The notes: a model not told the origin generated them from the sequence alone. Shown: positions 37,347 to 48,486, numbered from the stretch's first letter. The stretch: DNA of 64,000 bases from Mycoplasma sp. Bg2 (GCA_001641225.1 LSMY01000004.1:124001-188000); one strand, 5' to 3'. A program made the numbers and translations.

Positions 37347-37422
37347 TGGAGCGAGTAAAGGGAATCGAACCCTCATCCTTTGGTTGGAAGCCAAACATAA
37401 TGAGCCATTATACTATACTCGC
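37347..37422 (-). tRNA. trnG: tRNA-Gly(TCC)
   Basis: 76 nt. The anticodon loop CTTCCAA gives TCC, and the acceptor arm GCGAGTA pairs with TACTCGC. The T loop is GGTTCGATTCC and CCA is encoded. Lies between ptsI and the cardiolipin synthase gene. Confidence 0.95.
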
Positions 37423-37482
37423 GCCACATATTTATTATATACAAAACTGGATATATTTACATGAGAAAGTTTTAAAGCGAAC

Positions 37483-38991
37483 CTAGAGAATTGGGGAAAA
37501 AAGCTTCCAAAAAACAAAAGATATTCGGTCAAATATATTTCAATTTTTTGAACTATTAGTTAGTTCATATGATAAAGTTTTCCATTCTTCAAAGACTTCT
37601 GTTAATCTATTTACAGTTGAAATATCTTCAATTAATAAATCAGTTTCAAAATGAAGATAAAGTGCACGATAGTCTAAATTAGAAGTTCCAACAATAGCCA
37701 TCTCCTGATCAAAAAGAAAAAATTTAGAATGATTAAAAATATTTTCCATGCGATAAACTTTAACTCCTCTTCTCACTAATCTTTCTGCATAATATTTTGA
37801 AGCAAGGTAAGCAGTATTTTTATCAGCTAAGCCAATAGTAATAATTTCAATTTTTACCCCTCTTTTAATTGCTTCATCAAAAGCTTTTAAAACAAAACTA
37901 GGAAAAACTAAATAAGGAGAAGAAATTATTACTTTATCTTTAGCACCAGCTAGTAAGGTTATAAAATTATCTAACATCGTTGAATGATTATACTGGGGCC
38001 CGTCAGTAAAAAGTTGAATGGGAAGCGTTTCATTTAAAACTGGATAATTTTGTTCTTGATTAATAATTACTTCTCCAGTAGTAAACCTTCATTGTAATTG
38101 AAATTGACGATTCATTTGATCAACAATATCGCCTTCAGCACGAAGGTGAGTATCAAACCATGTTCCATATTTTGGAACAATTCCTACATATTCATCCCCA
38201 ATATTAAGCCCCCCAAAATAGGCAATTTTATTGTCGATAATAACAAATTTATTGTGAGAACGATAATTTGCATACCCAGTAACAATAGCTAATCTTACTG
38301 GATTAAATTGAGCAAATTTAATTCCATGTGCTTGCAAATTATCATATGTTTTATCATCAGTAGCAATTGATCCCAATTGATCGGTTAAAATTCTTATTTT
38401 AACTCCTTCAGCTTGTTTTTTGATTAATATTTTTTCTAGTTGTTTAAAAATGATTCCATCATTCATAATAAAATACTGAATATTAATAAATGATTCTGCT
38501 TTTTCTAAATCAGCAAATAATTGCAAAAATTTATTTCTCCCTTGAAAAATAAAATCTATTTTATTATTATAAGTTATTGGTTTATTTTGAATTAAATAAT
38601 TATCAACAAATAATTTATTTAATTGTTTATCATTTTTTGCATAATTAATCTGATTATGCAATCCATTTTCTAATAATTCTGTTTCTTTAATTTTTCTTTT
38701 TCTTCAAAAGGGAACCATTCCTCCAGAAAAATAAATAAATGCCCCTCCACCAGGAACTAAGATAAATAAAATTGTTCATGAAATTTTTGATTGTGCTTCA
38801 CTTCTTTGATAAGAAATTGAAAGAATAAAAGCAATTAAGTTACAACCATATTCAATTCCAATAATTCAAATAAAGGCAGTAATATTTCCTACTCCAAGAA
38901 AAATAAAAGGAATAATAAAGAGAATAAAAGCTAAAATAACTCTTAAGGAAAAACTTAATACTGCCTTAAATAGCTTTGATTCTATAAACAT
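37483..38991 (-). CDS. cls: Cardiolipin synthase (phospholipase D family)
   Basis: 502 residues. Condenses two phosphatidylglycerol molecules to cardiolipin. Two N-terminal membrane helices (about residues 10-30 and 38-58) are followed by a PGGGAFIYF segment. Two HKD catalytic motifs come next, SHNKFVIIDNKIAYFGGLN and NHSKFFLFDQEMAIVGTSNLD, both intact. The true stop is TAG at 37483; a TGA 57 nt earlier is Trp, and the extra tail ends LFSPIL, matching the family C-terminus. It is flanked by tRNA-Ser upstream and tRNA-Gly downstream. Confidence 0.93.
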
Positions 38992-39004
38992 AATTATTAA
39001 AAAA

Positions 39005-39093
39005 TGGCGGAGAAGAAGGGACTCGAACCCTCGCACGGAAGACCGCCTACATCCTTAGCAGGGACGCCTCTTTTCCAACTTGAGTACTTCTCC
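39005..39093 (-). tRNA. trnS: tRNA-Ser(GCT)
   Basis: 89 nt with a long variable arm. The anticodon loop CTGCTAA gives GCT, and the acceptor arm GGAGAAG pairs with CTTCTCC. Encoded CCA. Confidence 0.95.
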
Positions 39094-39161
39094 AAAATAG
39101 TTAGAATATTTAAAAACACTCTATACTAATATTTTATATCATTTATTTTATATCTACAAGG

Positions 39162-40646
39162 TTATCCTCAACACAAGACCATTGGTGTTGTCATTGATAA
39201 ATAAATAGTAAAAGTAAAAATATCAACAAGAGTTGTTTGTACTGGCCCAGAAACAATTGCTCCATCTCAATTTCATTTATCGGCAATAATTGGTAAAACT
39301 GTTCCCAGTAAGTTCCCAATAATAATTGCAATAAAGAAGGCTAATGAAGCAATTATAGCAATTATGAAATAACCCAACACCTTACCATCTGCAAAGGGAG
39401 CAATGCCACCACCAGGAGAATTATAAGTAAATAATTCCATAATAAGTCACACCGCATACATTCTAAAGAATGAAACAAAAGCTGCTGCTGCCCCCATCAT
39501 TAATCCAGCATAGGTTTCCTTTTTTAAGGCAATCCCATAATTATCTTCATTAATTTCATTTAAAGCAAGTGCCCGAATTAAATTAGAAGTAGATTGATTT
39601 CCTGTATTTCCTGCAGTCCCACTAATTGTGGCTGCAGTTGCAAGAGCAGTTGAGGCAGCAATGGCAGGAATTGTTCAATTAGTTTCTCCACTAGCGCCAA
39701 GTTCAGAAGACCATAATGTTTGAAAGCCCATAATAATAAGTTGTGTAATTGATCCAATAATTAAAAGCATAATTATTCAAAAAGATCTTGCTTTAAAAAT
39801 TTCTCATGAACTAGTTTCTAAATAAGGTTTTCTTGCTTTTTGAACAATCGCAGCCTGATCAAAAATCGCATCATCAAATTCCTTAAAGATTTCAATAATA
39901 TCATCTGCTTCAATTACTCCAATTAATTCATTTTTATTATTAATTACTGGAGCTGAACTCATATCAAATTTAGTCATGATATCTTGAGCATCTTTAATAT
40001 TTGAAGTTGTTTTAATGGCATCAGTATATTCTAAAATATCTTCAATTTTTTCAGAATCTTCTTCAGAAATTAAAGCATCGGGTTTAATATAACCAGCAAA
40101 TTTATTATTTTCATCAATTACCCAAATATTATCAACAATTTCTAAATCCTCTTTAGTAATTTGTTTTTTAACTTTGACTTGAGTTTGTTTAACAGTATCT
40201 TTACTATGGGCAATTACAAAATCAACAAGCATATGATAACCAGCATCTGATTTTTCATATCTTAAAATTTTATTAATTTTTTCTCTAGTACTGTGATCAC
40301 TAGCCATTAATACTCTAGTAGTGATTTCTGGAGGAAGTTCTTCTAAAACATCAACTGCTTCATCAGTAAACATTTCATCAAATATTTCACCAATTTCTTC
40401 ATCAGTAAACCGATCAATAAGCACAGCTTGATCTTCAGGATCAAATTCTCCAAAAATATCTGCAGCTTGTTCTTCTTCAACAAAGCGAATTAAAAGAATG
40501 ACCTTATTCATAGGCCAATCTTTGATCACATTATAAATTTCTGATGAATGAAATTCATCAACAATTATTCTTAATTTCTTAATGTTTTTTTCATCAACAA
40601 ATTTAGATAATCCTTTTAAAAGTACTTGTTTTTCTTTGTTGTTCAT
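39162..40646 (-). CDS. mgtE: Magnesium transporter MgtE
   Basis: 494 residues. Mg2+ channel of the plasma membrane, gated by cytoplasmic Mg2+. Residues 1 to about 130 form the helical N domain with EFDPEDQAVLID repeats. Residues about 135-260 form two CBS domains (SSAPVINNKNELIGVI). Five C-terminal helices include the pore segment with GTAGNQSTSN and the family's Pro-rich ends. Several TGA codons in the membrane half are Trp. Starts with no obvious long 5' leader, so no Mg2+ riboswitch is evident. Confidence 0.95.
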
Positions 40647-40668
40647 AATCTAAATAATAAACTATAAC

Positions 40669-41385
40669 TTATAGTTTTGCAACCATTCCAATCAAAATAT
40701 TAAACATATCAGTAAATCCATCTCTTCTTTGTTCTGAATTTGTTTCTTGATGAGTAATTAAATTATCAGAACAAGTTAAAATAGTTAAAGCTTTTTTGTC
40801 TAAATAACTAGCAATAGAATATAATGCTCCAGCTTCCATTTCAGCTGCTAAAATTCCTTCAGCAAGTAATTTATCAAGATCTTTTTTGTTTGTTTCTTTA
40901 TAAAATCATTGTGAAGAATGAATTGTTCCGGTAATTATTTGTTTATCTAATTTTAGTTCAGACCCAACTTTTTGAGCTAATTGGACAAGTTCTCTTGAAC
41001 CACTACTATAAGGTCCTTCTTGACCAAATCCAGTTCCATACCCGGCATCTTCAAAGGCTCTTGAAGCAATAATGATATCAAATAAATTAATATCTGCAGT
41101 ATAAGCTCCGCAAGATCCAAATCTAATAATTGTTTCTACATCATAAAATTTATAGAGTTCATAGACATAAATTCCAATGGAACTCATCCCCATTCCGTGT
41201 CCCATAACAGTTACAGGTTTTCCATGAAGTGTTCCAGTAAAGGCAAGCATCCCTCGAACATTATTCACTTGTTTTTTGTTTTTTAAATATGTATCTGCAA
41301 AAACTTTTGCCCGAAGAGGATCTCCCGGCATTAAAACAATTTTAGCAATTTCACCCTTTTGGGCTTCAATATGTGGTGTTGGCAT
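40669..41385 (-). CDS. deoD: Purine nucleoside phosphorylase DeoD
   Basis: 238 residues, the hexameric bacterial PNP. Splits purine (deoxy)nucleosides with phosphate. It starts PTPHI and has the phosphate-binding PGDPLRAK. HGMGMSSIGIYVYEL and RFGSCGAY follow, then MEAGALYS. The catalytic aspartate lies in CSDNLIT. An SD AAAGGAAAG precedes it. It begins 17 nt after the diadenylate cyclase stop and may be co-transcribed with it. A second, diverged copy is at 45789-46532. One TGA (Trp) interrupts the standard-code frame. Confidence 0.95.
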
Positions 41386-41401
41386 TTCTTTCCTTTTCTT
41401 A

Positions 41402-41980
41402 TTAATTAATTCATGTTCTAACTAAACGATCAAATAAATCTTTAGGAGCAAGTTCTTCTCAATCTCCTTTATAAAAAATTGTAACTTTTTGTCTTTCTTC
41501 TGAAAGGACAATTACAATTGCACTTGTTGCTTCACTAATTCCTAAACCAGAACGATGTCTAGTTCCAAATTTTTTCGGCAATTTTTGTTTTGAAAGTTTT
41601 GTAATATAAGCAGATGCTTGTTCAATTCTGCTTCCTCGAATAACAATTGCTCCATCATGAAGTGGAGTTTTTGATCCTTCAAAAATAGTTGTTATCAGAT
41701 TAGAAGAAATCTGGGCATCTAATTGCTCAGAATCAACTATATAATTATAGACTTCTTTTTTTTGGTCAATTATGATTGTTGCCCCTTTGCCAAATTCAGC
41801 AAGGGCTTCAACAGCAATTGAAATATCTTGAATGACAGAAATTTTTTCTTCATCAAGTGTTCTTCTCCGAAAAGAAGCTGTTATTTTTTTAATTAATTTA
41901 TTTATTAATGATCAAGGTATTGGTGAAAATAAAATGATAATTACAAATAAACATATAACTATAATTAGTGGATTATTCAT
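41402..41980 (-). CDS. cdaA: Diadenylate cyclase with one membrane helix (CdaM/CdaA type)
   Basis: 192 residues. Makes cyclic di-AMP from two ATP. A single N-terminal helix (residues about 4-24) replaces the three helices of Bacillus CdaA, as in the CdaM form of mycoplasmas. The DAC domain has LAEFGKGATIIID, the catalytic DGA (109-111) and RHR (141-143 in GTRHRSGLGISE). The CdaR regulator gene that follows cdaA in Bacillus is absent; instead a GGDEF/EAL-like membrane protein lies just upstream, ending 34 nt before this start. GdpP, the matching phosphodiesterase, is at 54371-56347. TGA codons are Trp. Confidence 0.93.
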
Positions 41981-42014
41981 ATCTATTAAATTATATATTA
42001 GTTATTTTATTTAC

Positions 42015-43817
42015 TTATTTTATTTCATCTGCAGTAAGTGAAAAATCTAATTTATAATCAGGCACTCCCTCAATAAGTGCTCTTTTAAAATCAACCATTT
42101 TTGAAAACATATAATAATTAGGATTAATAAAAAGGGCATTTTTAGGATTTGCTTTTTCGGCATCACTAATTGAAAATTCAATTCCACTTGTCCGTAATTT
42201 TTCAAGGACATCTTTAACTTCAGGAGAACAAGTAATTAGATTAGAATCAAATTCCATAATTACTTTATTTAAGGGAACTTGTTTAGCAATTCTTCTAATA
42301 GTATTTTCGACATCAAAATCTTTATTTCCTAAATAATCTGCAGGATAAGCAAGAATAAGTTTGCTGAATTTTTTATTTTTAAAGCTTCTTAATGTTTGAT
42401 AAGCTAAAAATCTTTGTAAAATAATGGCATCATTATGATTTAAATTTTTTAGTATTTGGTCTAGATAAAAATGTTTATCTTTAATTTTAAAATAATGTAA
42501 AACATAATAATAATCTTTAAAATTAATTGAAGGAATAAATGAATCTTTTCGATTACTAATAATATTTGATAAGTTTGCAATTTTGGCGTTGTTTATTAAA
42601 TTATCATGAATTCTTCGATAATCATAAACAATTGTTTTAGTTTGATTATTAGTTCTTGAAGATTCAGCCAATATTATTTCTGCTTTTGAAATTAGGTCAA
42701 CAATATTATTGGAATGAATTCCATAAATTGAAATTCCACTTTTAATTGAATAATTAAGATGATTAAATTGGTTAATAATTTGATCAACAATAAAAAGTGG
42801 ATCATCACCGGTTCTATTTGCCAAGCCATTATTTTGATAAACAAGATTTAAACTTTTAAACTTTAATTTCATAGGAATAAAAGTGGCATAAGATTTACTT
42901 GTTGCTTTAAAGAAAATTGCATTCTTATTAAATTTAGTAAATTGAGTTCTGATGTCAACAAGAATTTCTTCTTTTCTAAATTCTGGTACCTCATCTAAAT
43001 AAAAAAGAATCATTAGTCCCATTGTAATATTGTTTGTAACAATATTTTTTCTAATTTCTTGTTGGGAGAGGGACAATTTGTAATATGAAACATCATCAAG
43101 AGTTGAAAAAGTTTTTAAAATATCTGAATTTGTATAAATTGTTTCAATAAGTGAAACAAGTACATATTGGAAAATAAAGATAACAACAAAATAAAAAAGA
43201 TAGAAAAAGAAGGGCGAAACAATTGCTTTGGCCACAAATTCTCCATGAATAGTTTGTACTAATCCATAAACTAATATTATTAGTATTTCAAAAATAATCA
43301 TTCAAATAGCAAAAATATAAATAATCTTTTTAGGTTGTTTATTGATATTTTTAAATAAATTAAATGTTTGGGAAATAATCACAATGATTATTACTGAAAT
43401 AATATTAATAAATTCAAGGATTGAATGTTTGATGATACCAAAGGCCACAATTGGGTCACCAGTTATAAGAGAAACATCTCCTAAATGTAAAGGAATTCGT
43501 AGAAAAATTCCAAGTAAAGCAAAAAATCCCATTAAAATTGCAAAGCGGGAATCAAACATAATGGTAAATATAATAATGTATAAAGGAATGATTGTAATAA
43601 ATTGTGCACTATTTCCAGTTGGATATCAAACAGGAATAAACATTTCTGTAAGCATTGCAATTATTCCAATTATTATTCCAATAATTAAAATTTGTTTAAT
43701 GCTTAATTTATCTCCACTAATTCGATAACTTTCCCGAACTAAAAAATATATGGTTGTGAAAACCATAATTAATAACAAATTATAAAAAATATAGCCTCAT
43801 CCAATATCTACTGGCAT
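42015..43817 (-). CDS. Membrane protein with degenerate GGDEF-like and EAL-like domains
   Basis: 600 residues in one code-4 frame. Residues 1-225 hold about six to eight helices and resemble a LytS-type 5TM sensor. From about 237 to 400 the order of strands and helices follows GGDEF domains, and the end reads YSIKSGISIYG, then LISKAEIILAESSRTNN and TIVYD, like the canonical SIGIA, ADxALYxAK and VVxYD. The GGDEF signature itself is missing. From about 422 to 600 an EAL-like fold is suggested by YYVLHYF, PADYLGNKDFD, VIMEFDS, LRTSGIEFSISDA and NPNYYMFSKMV, but the EAL triplet and the catalytic acidic residues are absent. It is therefore probably a sensor or binding protein and not an enzyme. 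Assignment is by pattern only. Confidence 0.6.
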
Positions 43818-43840
43818 AAAATTTTACCGATCACTCGCTC

Positions 43841-44178
43841 TGGTGGAGGTGTCGGGAATTGAACCCGAGTCCATACATAATCTACAGCTTACAAATCTAC
43901 AGTTTGTCTAGTTGTGAACTAGCAACTAATAGAATTTGTGAGTTTAAGGGCTCCCCCTTGGTTTCTTAATGTAACGACGCTACGTTCAAACCCCATTAAG
44001 AGAAAATTTGATTAGCGGTTGATCTTATCTAGGCAAATGCAACTACATCTGAAGATGCTTGCATGAAGGCCGGATCAACGATTTGTTCTTCGTTTCCGAT
44101 TAACTTGGTTTGGTCTTTAGGTCTACCAGACCACTGCATTGTAAGTTAAACTATATATGTCGAAGCCATGGCACCCCC
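43841..44178 (-). ncRNA. ssrA: tmRNA
   Basis: 338 nt. The 5' GGGGGTG pairs with the 3' CACCTCC before an encoded CCA, with the G3-T70 wobble needed for alanylation. The 3' tRNA-like end has GGGTTCAATTCCC. The reading frame at 44029-44115 most likely starts at GAC and encodes a 28-residue tag from DQTKLIGNEE to VVAFA, ending in TAG. A D start, a VDP segment and an AFA end resemble the tag I recall for Mycoplasma pneumoniae. Its partner smpB and RNase R are at 50.2-52.7 kb. Confidence 0.95.
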
Positions 44179-44197
44179 ATGGTCTTTATACATATGA

Positions 44198-44207
44198 ATT
44201 ATACAAC
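44198..44207 (-). promoter_or_regulatory. Promoter -10 region of ssrA
   Basis: GTTGTATAAT-like element (TGTTGTATAAT on the minus strand) about 20 nt upstream of the mature tmRNA 5' end. It matches the eno and pgk-tpiA promoters. Confidence 0.5.
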
Positions 44208-44254
44208 ATTTAAAATAAGATTTTTTTAATAGAAAAGAACTTTTATTAAAAAAA

Positions 44255-44377
44255 TATGATAAAATAATAAAAATGAAGATAAGAAAAATTGTTCAAACAA
44301 TACCGGAAAATAAGGTAAACAGCAGTTTTTCATTCCCAAAAAATATCAAAGAGATTTCTTAGAAATCTCTTTTTTTT
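44255..44377 (+). promoter_or_regulatory. Leader with intrinsic terminator upstream of codB
   Basis: A TATGAT box at 44255-44260 is followed by a small hairpin (ATTGTT/AACAAT at 44288-44301). A strong terminator stands at 44350-44370 (AGAGATTTC / GAAATCTCT), then eight T. The only sources of plus-strand transcription entering this terminator are within the leader, so it looks like an attenuator or a short RNA gene. A 29-codon ATG frame (44273-44362) ends inside the terminator stem, but no SD precedes it. No known riboswitch consensus is recognised. Confidence 0.5.
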
Positions 44378-44404
44378 GTGAATTTTTAAAAAAGAAGGAG
44401 AAAA

Positions 44405-45796
44405 ATGAAATTAGATAAAGAATATATTAAAGAGAAGGGAGCAAAGGTTTGAAAAACAATTCGTATTGATGATGGTTACCTTTCTGAAGAATATGAAACA
44501 AAGCCAATTCCAAAAGATAAAAGAAAGAAAACATGAATCATGGGATTCATCATGCTTGGCTTTTCGCTGTTTTCTGCTACTGCCATCATTGGCTTTACAA
44601 CTACAGCAGGACTTTTAGAAGGTGGACATGGTTTTAGTTCAATTTTAGTTACTGTTATCGTGGGGAACTTAATCTTAACGGTTTATATTTGCTTACTTTC
44701 TTTCATCGGCGCAGAGGAAGGATTGAGCACACATCAACTATCGACCAAGGTCTTTGGAAAGCATGGAATCAAAATCACTTCAAGTGTAACTATGATTGCT
44801 CAACTAGGGTGATTTGGAGTAGGAATTATGATGATTGTTACCCCACTTACAGGAATGATTACTGTTTGAACAAATATGGACAATAGTGGAGCAGGATTTA
44901 TTGCTCTTAAATGAGTAATGATTATTGTTATTGGATTTTTTATGACTTTTACAGCTTACTATGGAATTAAATCACTAACAATAGTTTCTATTATTGTAGT
45001 GCCACTAATTATTATTGCAGGGATTGCAACAATTGCTATTGCAGGAATTGATGGACCCAATCCAGAAAGTGGAAGTGATTGAGAAGGTGGAAGTACAACA
45101 ACAATGGCTGGAATCGGATTAGTTTTTGCTGCCTTTGCTTCTGGCGGAACTTTGTGTCCAGACTTTGTAAGATGAGCTAAAGATGGAAAAAGTGCAGTCC
45201 TTGTAACTTGTATTGCTTTCTTTTTTGGTTCAATTCTTATGTTTCTATTTGGATCAGCAATCTACTTTATCTTTGCTTCTGGAACACATATTCTAGCTGC
45301 TCTAGGAAGTGTCTCAGTTGCTCTGCTGGTAATTGGAATATTAGTTTTAATTGGGAACATTTGAACTACAAGTGATAATGGACTTTATACCCAAGCAATG
45401 GCTTTAAGTTCAACTGCAGGAACAAAGAAAAAAGTAAATGTAATTGTCCTAGGAATCCTTGGAACATTACTATCACCACTTATCTTTGCTCACTTTATTC
45501 CATTCTTAAATATTTTAAATCTACTCCTTCCCGGAATTGGAACATTAATCTGTTTAAATTACTTTTGACATAAAGAAGACAAATCAGATGTAAGTCATAG
45601 TTGAATTGCCATTTGATCATGATTTTTAGGATTTGTATCTGCCTTTATTGTTAATTTGGTCTTTCCATTTATCTTGCCTTTATACGTTATGATCTTTACT
45701 GCTTTTCTCTTTATTATTATGAAACAAGGAAATGCACAAGAATTAAGATGACAAGAGAAAAAATTAAAAAAGAGTGATAATATAAAGGATGAATAA
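44405..45796 (+). CDS. codB: Cytosine permease-like NCS1 transporter
   Basis: 463 residues with about 12 helices. Close in pattern to CodB: FIMLGFSLFSAT, IVGNLILTVYICLLSFIGAEEGLSTH, LGWFGVG, ASGGTLCPDFVRWAK, LVTCIAFFFGS and NIWTTSDNGLY. It would import cytosine or a related nucleobase with a cation. SD AAGGAG lies 5 nt before the ATG. The end overlaps the next gene, a nucleoside phosphorylase, by 8 nt (ATGAATAA), so the two products likely act in one salvage route. A possible attenuator precedes it. Many Trp are TGA. Substrate is inferred from CodB similarity. Confidence 0.82.
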
Positions 45797-46532
45797 AAAA
45801 ATAAGTACATATCATATCAGTATATTTGAAAATGAAATTGCCTCTACAGTGCTAATGGTGGGAAATCCGCTAAGAGCAGAAGAATACGCAAAAAAACTTT
45901 TAAAAGATCCTAAATTAGTTTGTAATATTCGTTTAATTAACATGTGAACGGGAACTTACAACAATCATAAAGTAACAATTACAAGTCATGGAATGGGATT
46001 TTCTTCAATGGGAATTTATGCCCATGAACTTTATAACTTTTTTGGAGTTAAAAGAATAGTTCGTTTAGGAACATGTGCTACTTATCAAAAAGAAATTAAA
46101 ATTGGTGAAATCCTTGTTGGAAGTAAATATTATACTTATTCAAGATTTGGAGAAGGCTATGGAGTTGATCCTGAAGCTGCAATTGCTGCTAGCCCAAATC
46201 TTTTAAAAATTGTAGAAAATCAATTTAAAAAAGATAACTTAAAATATCATGTTGGTGCAATTTATTCTTCTGAATGATTTTATGCTCCTGCCTTAAAAAA
46301 CCAAGGGGTAAAAGAAGGAACAATTGTTGACCAAAAAATTAAAGAAGAAGAAATTATTGGAAAGGAAATGGAAAGTTATGTTCTACAATTAATTGCTAAT
46401 TATTATCATAAAGAAGCAATTACTGTAGCAACTGTTTTAACTAATATTGGAACAAATACTTATTCAAAAGCAGATGATCACATTGATGTTTTACCAATGG
46501 CAAAAAGTGTTTTGAAAGCATTATTTGATTAA
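45789..46532 (+). CDS. Second, diverged nucleoside phosphorylase
   Basis: 247 residues of the PNP/uridine phosphorylase fold. It keeps VGNPLRAEEYAK, HGMGFSSMGIYAHEL and RLGTCATY, and GKEMESYVL. The catalytic aspartate of DeoD (CSDNL in the copy at 40669) is replaced by asparagine (VLTNIGTN). Asparagine at this place is typical of phosphorylases preferring 6-oxopurines in the trimeric class, so substrate preference probably differs from DeoD. It is translationally coupled to the codB-like permease. Loss of activity is an alternative. Contains TGA-coded Trp. Confidence 0.8.
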
Positions 46533-46574
46533 GTTTCATTAAAACTATTACTTTTAGAACAAAAAAACAAGTGG

Positions 46575-46580
46575 TATAAT
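46575..46580 (+). promoter_or_regulatory. Extended -10 promoter for the first MATE gene
   Basis: TATAAT preceded by TGG (TGn extended -10), 31 nt before the ATG at 46612. Confidence 0.5.
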
Positions 46581-46611
46581 TAAAACTAATATTTATTAAA
46601 GAATTAAAACT

Positions 46612-48384
46612 ATGAGAATTTTAAAACAAAAGGACTTTGATCTTGGTAAAAGTAAGATCAGTGACCTTTTTCTTACTATCTGGATCCCAACGCTAATCGC
46701 AGTACTTATTACTGGGACTTTTGTTGTCTTCGATGGAATCTTTATTACCCATGGTTTTCATGATAGTGGAATCTTTGACCAAGGGACCTTTATGGAATGA
46801 TCAACGGAAGAATATGCAGGTTATGGCGCTATTGCCCTTGGATATGCGATGCCTTATACATTACTTCTAGTTTCAGCAGGAATTATGGTTGGAGGAGCAA
46901 CTAGTTATAGCGTCTCCAAAGCAAGAGCAGCTAATGATAAAGTCCGTGAACAACAAATCATGGATTCTTTTTTACCAATTTGTATAATGGTAGGAATTGT
47001 TTTAATGATTATCTTAATTCCTTTTGCAAAGCTTTGAATTTGAATGGGTTCAGGTTTCCAACCAATTTTTATTGAAAACTGATTTAATAATCCGCTTTTT
47101 AATAGTAGCTGAGAAGCAATTGTAGATGGCAATGTTGTTTCAGATACAACAGCTGGACATATTTTTCAACAAAGTAGTTGATATTTAAGAATTCAAGCAC
47201 TTGCTGCAATTCCTTATATTTACATGGTTGCTGTTCCTTTCCTCCTTAGAGAAGAAGGAAAACCACAAGTATCAATTTATGTAAACTTAATTGCCCTTGG
47301 AGGAAATATTGTTTGAGATTTCCTACTAATTATTGTTTTAGGGATGAACCTAATTGGGGCTTCAATTGCAACAGTAATTGCAGAAACAATGGGTTGTCTT
47401 GCTTTTATGCGTTATTTAAAAACCAAAGCAACTACAACAATCAAAGGAACTAATTGGAAAATTGCTAAAGCAGATATTGGTGGTGTAGTTAAAAATGGAT
47501 CTTCTTATATGGGATTACAATTATTACAAATGTCAATTATTTTATCAATGACAATGTCAATTGGGTTTGCTTTTTACGGTCAGTATGATATTATTAGTAC
47601 TTATAATTCTTCATTCCAAAACTATTTTAGTTTCTATACCTTAATTAATTTAATTGCTTTAGGAACTGTGGTTTCAATAACACCGCTTATTAACTATAGT
47701 TATAATATTAAAGACAAAAAACGACTTAATGATTCTAAATTGCTTGGTCGGAGAGTACTTATTACAATTTGTACACTTGCAACATTATTAGTTTTATTTT
47801 TCCCAATCATAATTTCACAAATGTTTAATTCACCAGATCCATTTCTTGCTCAAAGAATCAGTCAAATTATGATTTTAGGATTTACCTTGGGAAATATTAT
47901 TCTTTATGCAGGATTATATTTTCAAAGCCTTGGTCAAGTTAAAAAAGCTAATATTTTAATCTTTTCAAAACCAATTTTAATTTTTACTTTAGCAATAATT
48001 TTTGGATTAACAATTTCGACTGGACTTTTTTGAGATAATTCACTCTTACCTTGAAATTATGATTTAAACACCCCACTTCCAGAAGGAAAAACACGGAAAA
48101 TGCCAAATGAAGAAATTCAACTTGCTATCTTTTGAGCTGTTCCTCTTGTTGATATTTTTTTAGGAATCATTGGTTCAATTTTAATGAACAGATCAATGCG
48201 TCAAATTGAACAAGAATTTGCTCATGAAGATTATGTTGAAAAAGAACTTGAAGAAGAATTTGAAGAAATTGTTGATGATGTTTATGTTCCAATTGAAAAA
48301 TTAAATAGAAAAGAAATCCGTAAGGGTAATAAATTACAAAAAAAAGAAGCAAAAGCAAACTTAAAAAAAATAAAAAAGAAATAA
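46612..48384 (+). CDS. MATE-family transporter, copy 1
   Basis: 590 residues, about 12 helices in two halves. The halves carry the MATE-like GxxPTL entry helix, an AIPYIYMVAVPFLLREEGKP loop and LGMNLIGASIATVIAE after the first half. The family normally exports drugs or cations with Na+ or H+ exchange. It is longer than usual MATE (about 450): a loop of about 40 residues separates the first two helices, and the last 75 residues form a charged cytoplasmic tail rich in Glu then Lys. N-terminal MRILKQKDFDLGKSKI is nearly the same in copies 2 and 3. Many TGA codons are Trp. Confidence 0.8.
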
Positions 48385-48486
48385 TTTAGCTTCTAAACCA
48401 TAATTTAAAATATAAAATGATTTTCTTTTAATATAATATAGTTGTAGGAAATAATAATATTAAAATATTATTTAAGCTAAAAGAAA

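Noticed and set aside
40659..40677. Palindrome AAACTATAACTTATAGTTT at the deoD stop as a terminator
   Set aside because: Very AT-rich short arms overlapping the stop codon and no T run; too weak to call.
44273..44362. 29-codon ATG frame as a gene
   Set aside because: No Shine-Dalgarno, and it ends inside the terminator stem; kept only as part of the leader hypothesis.
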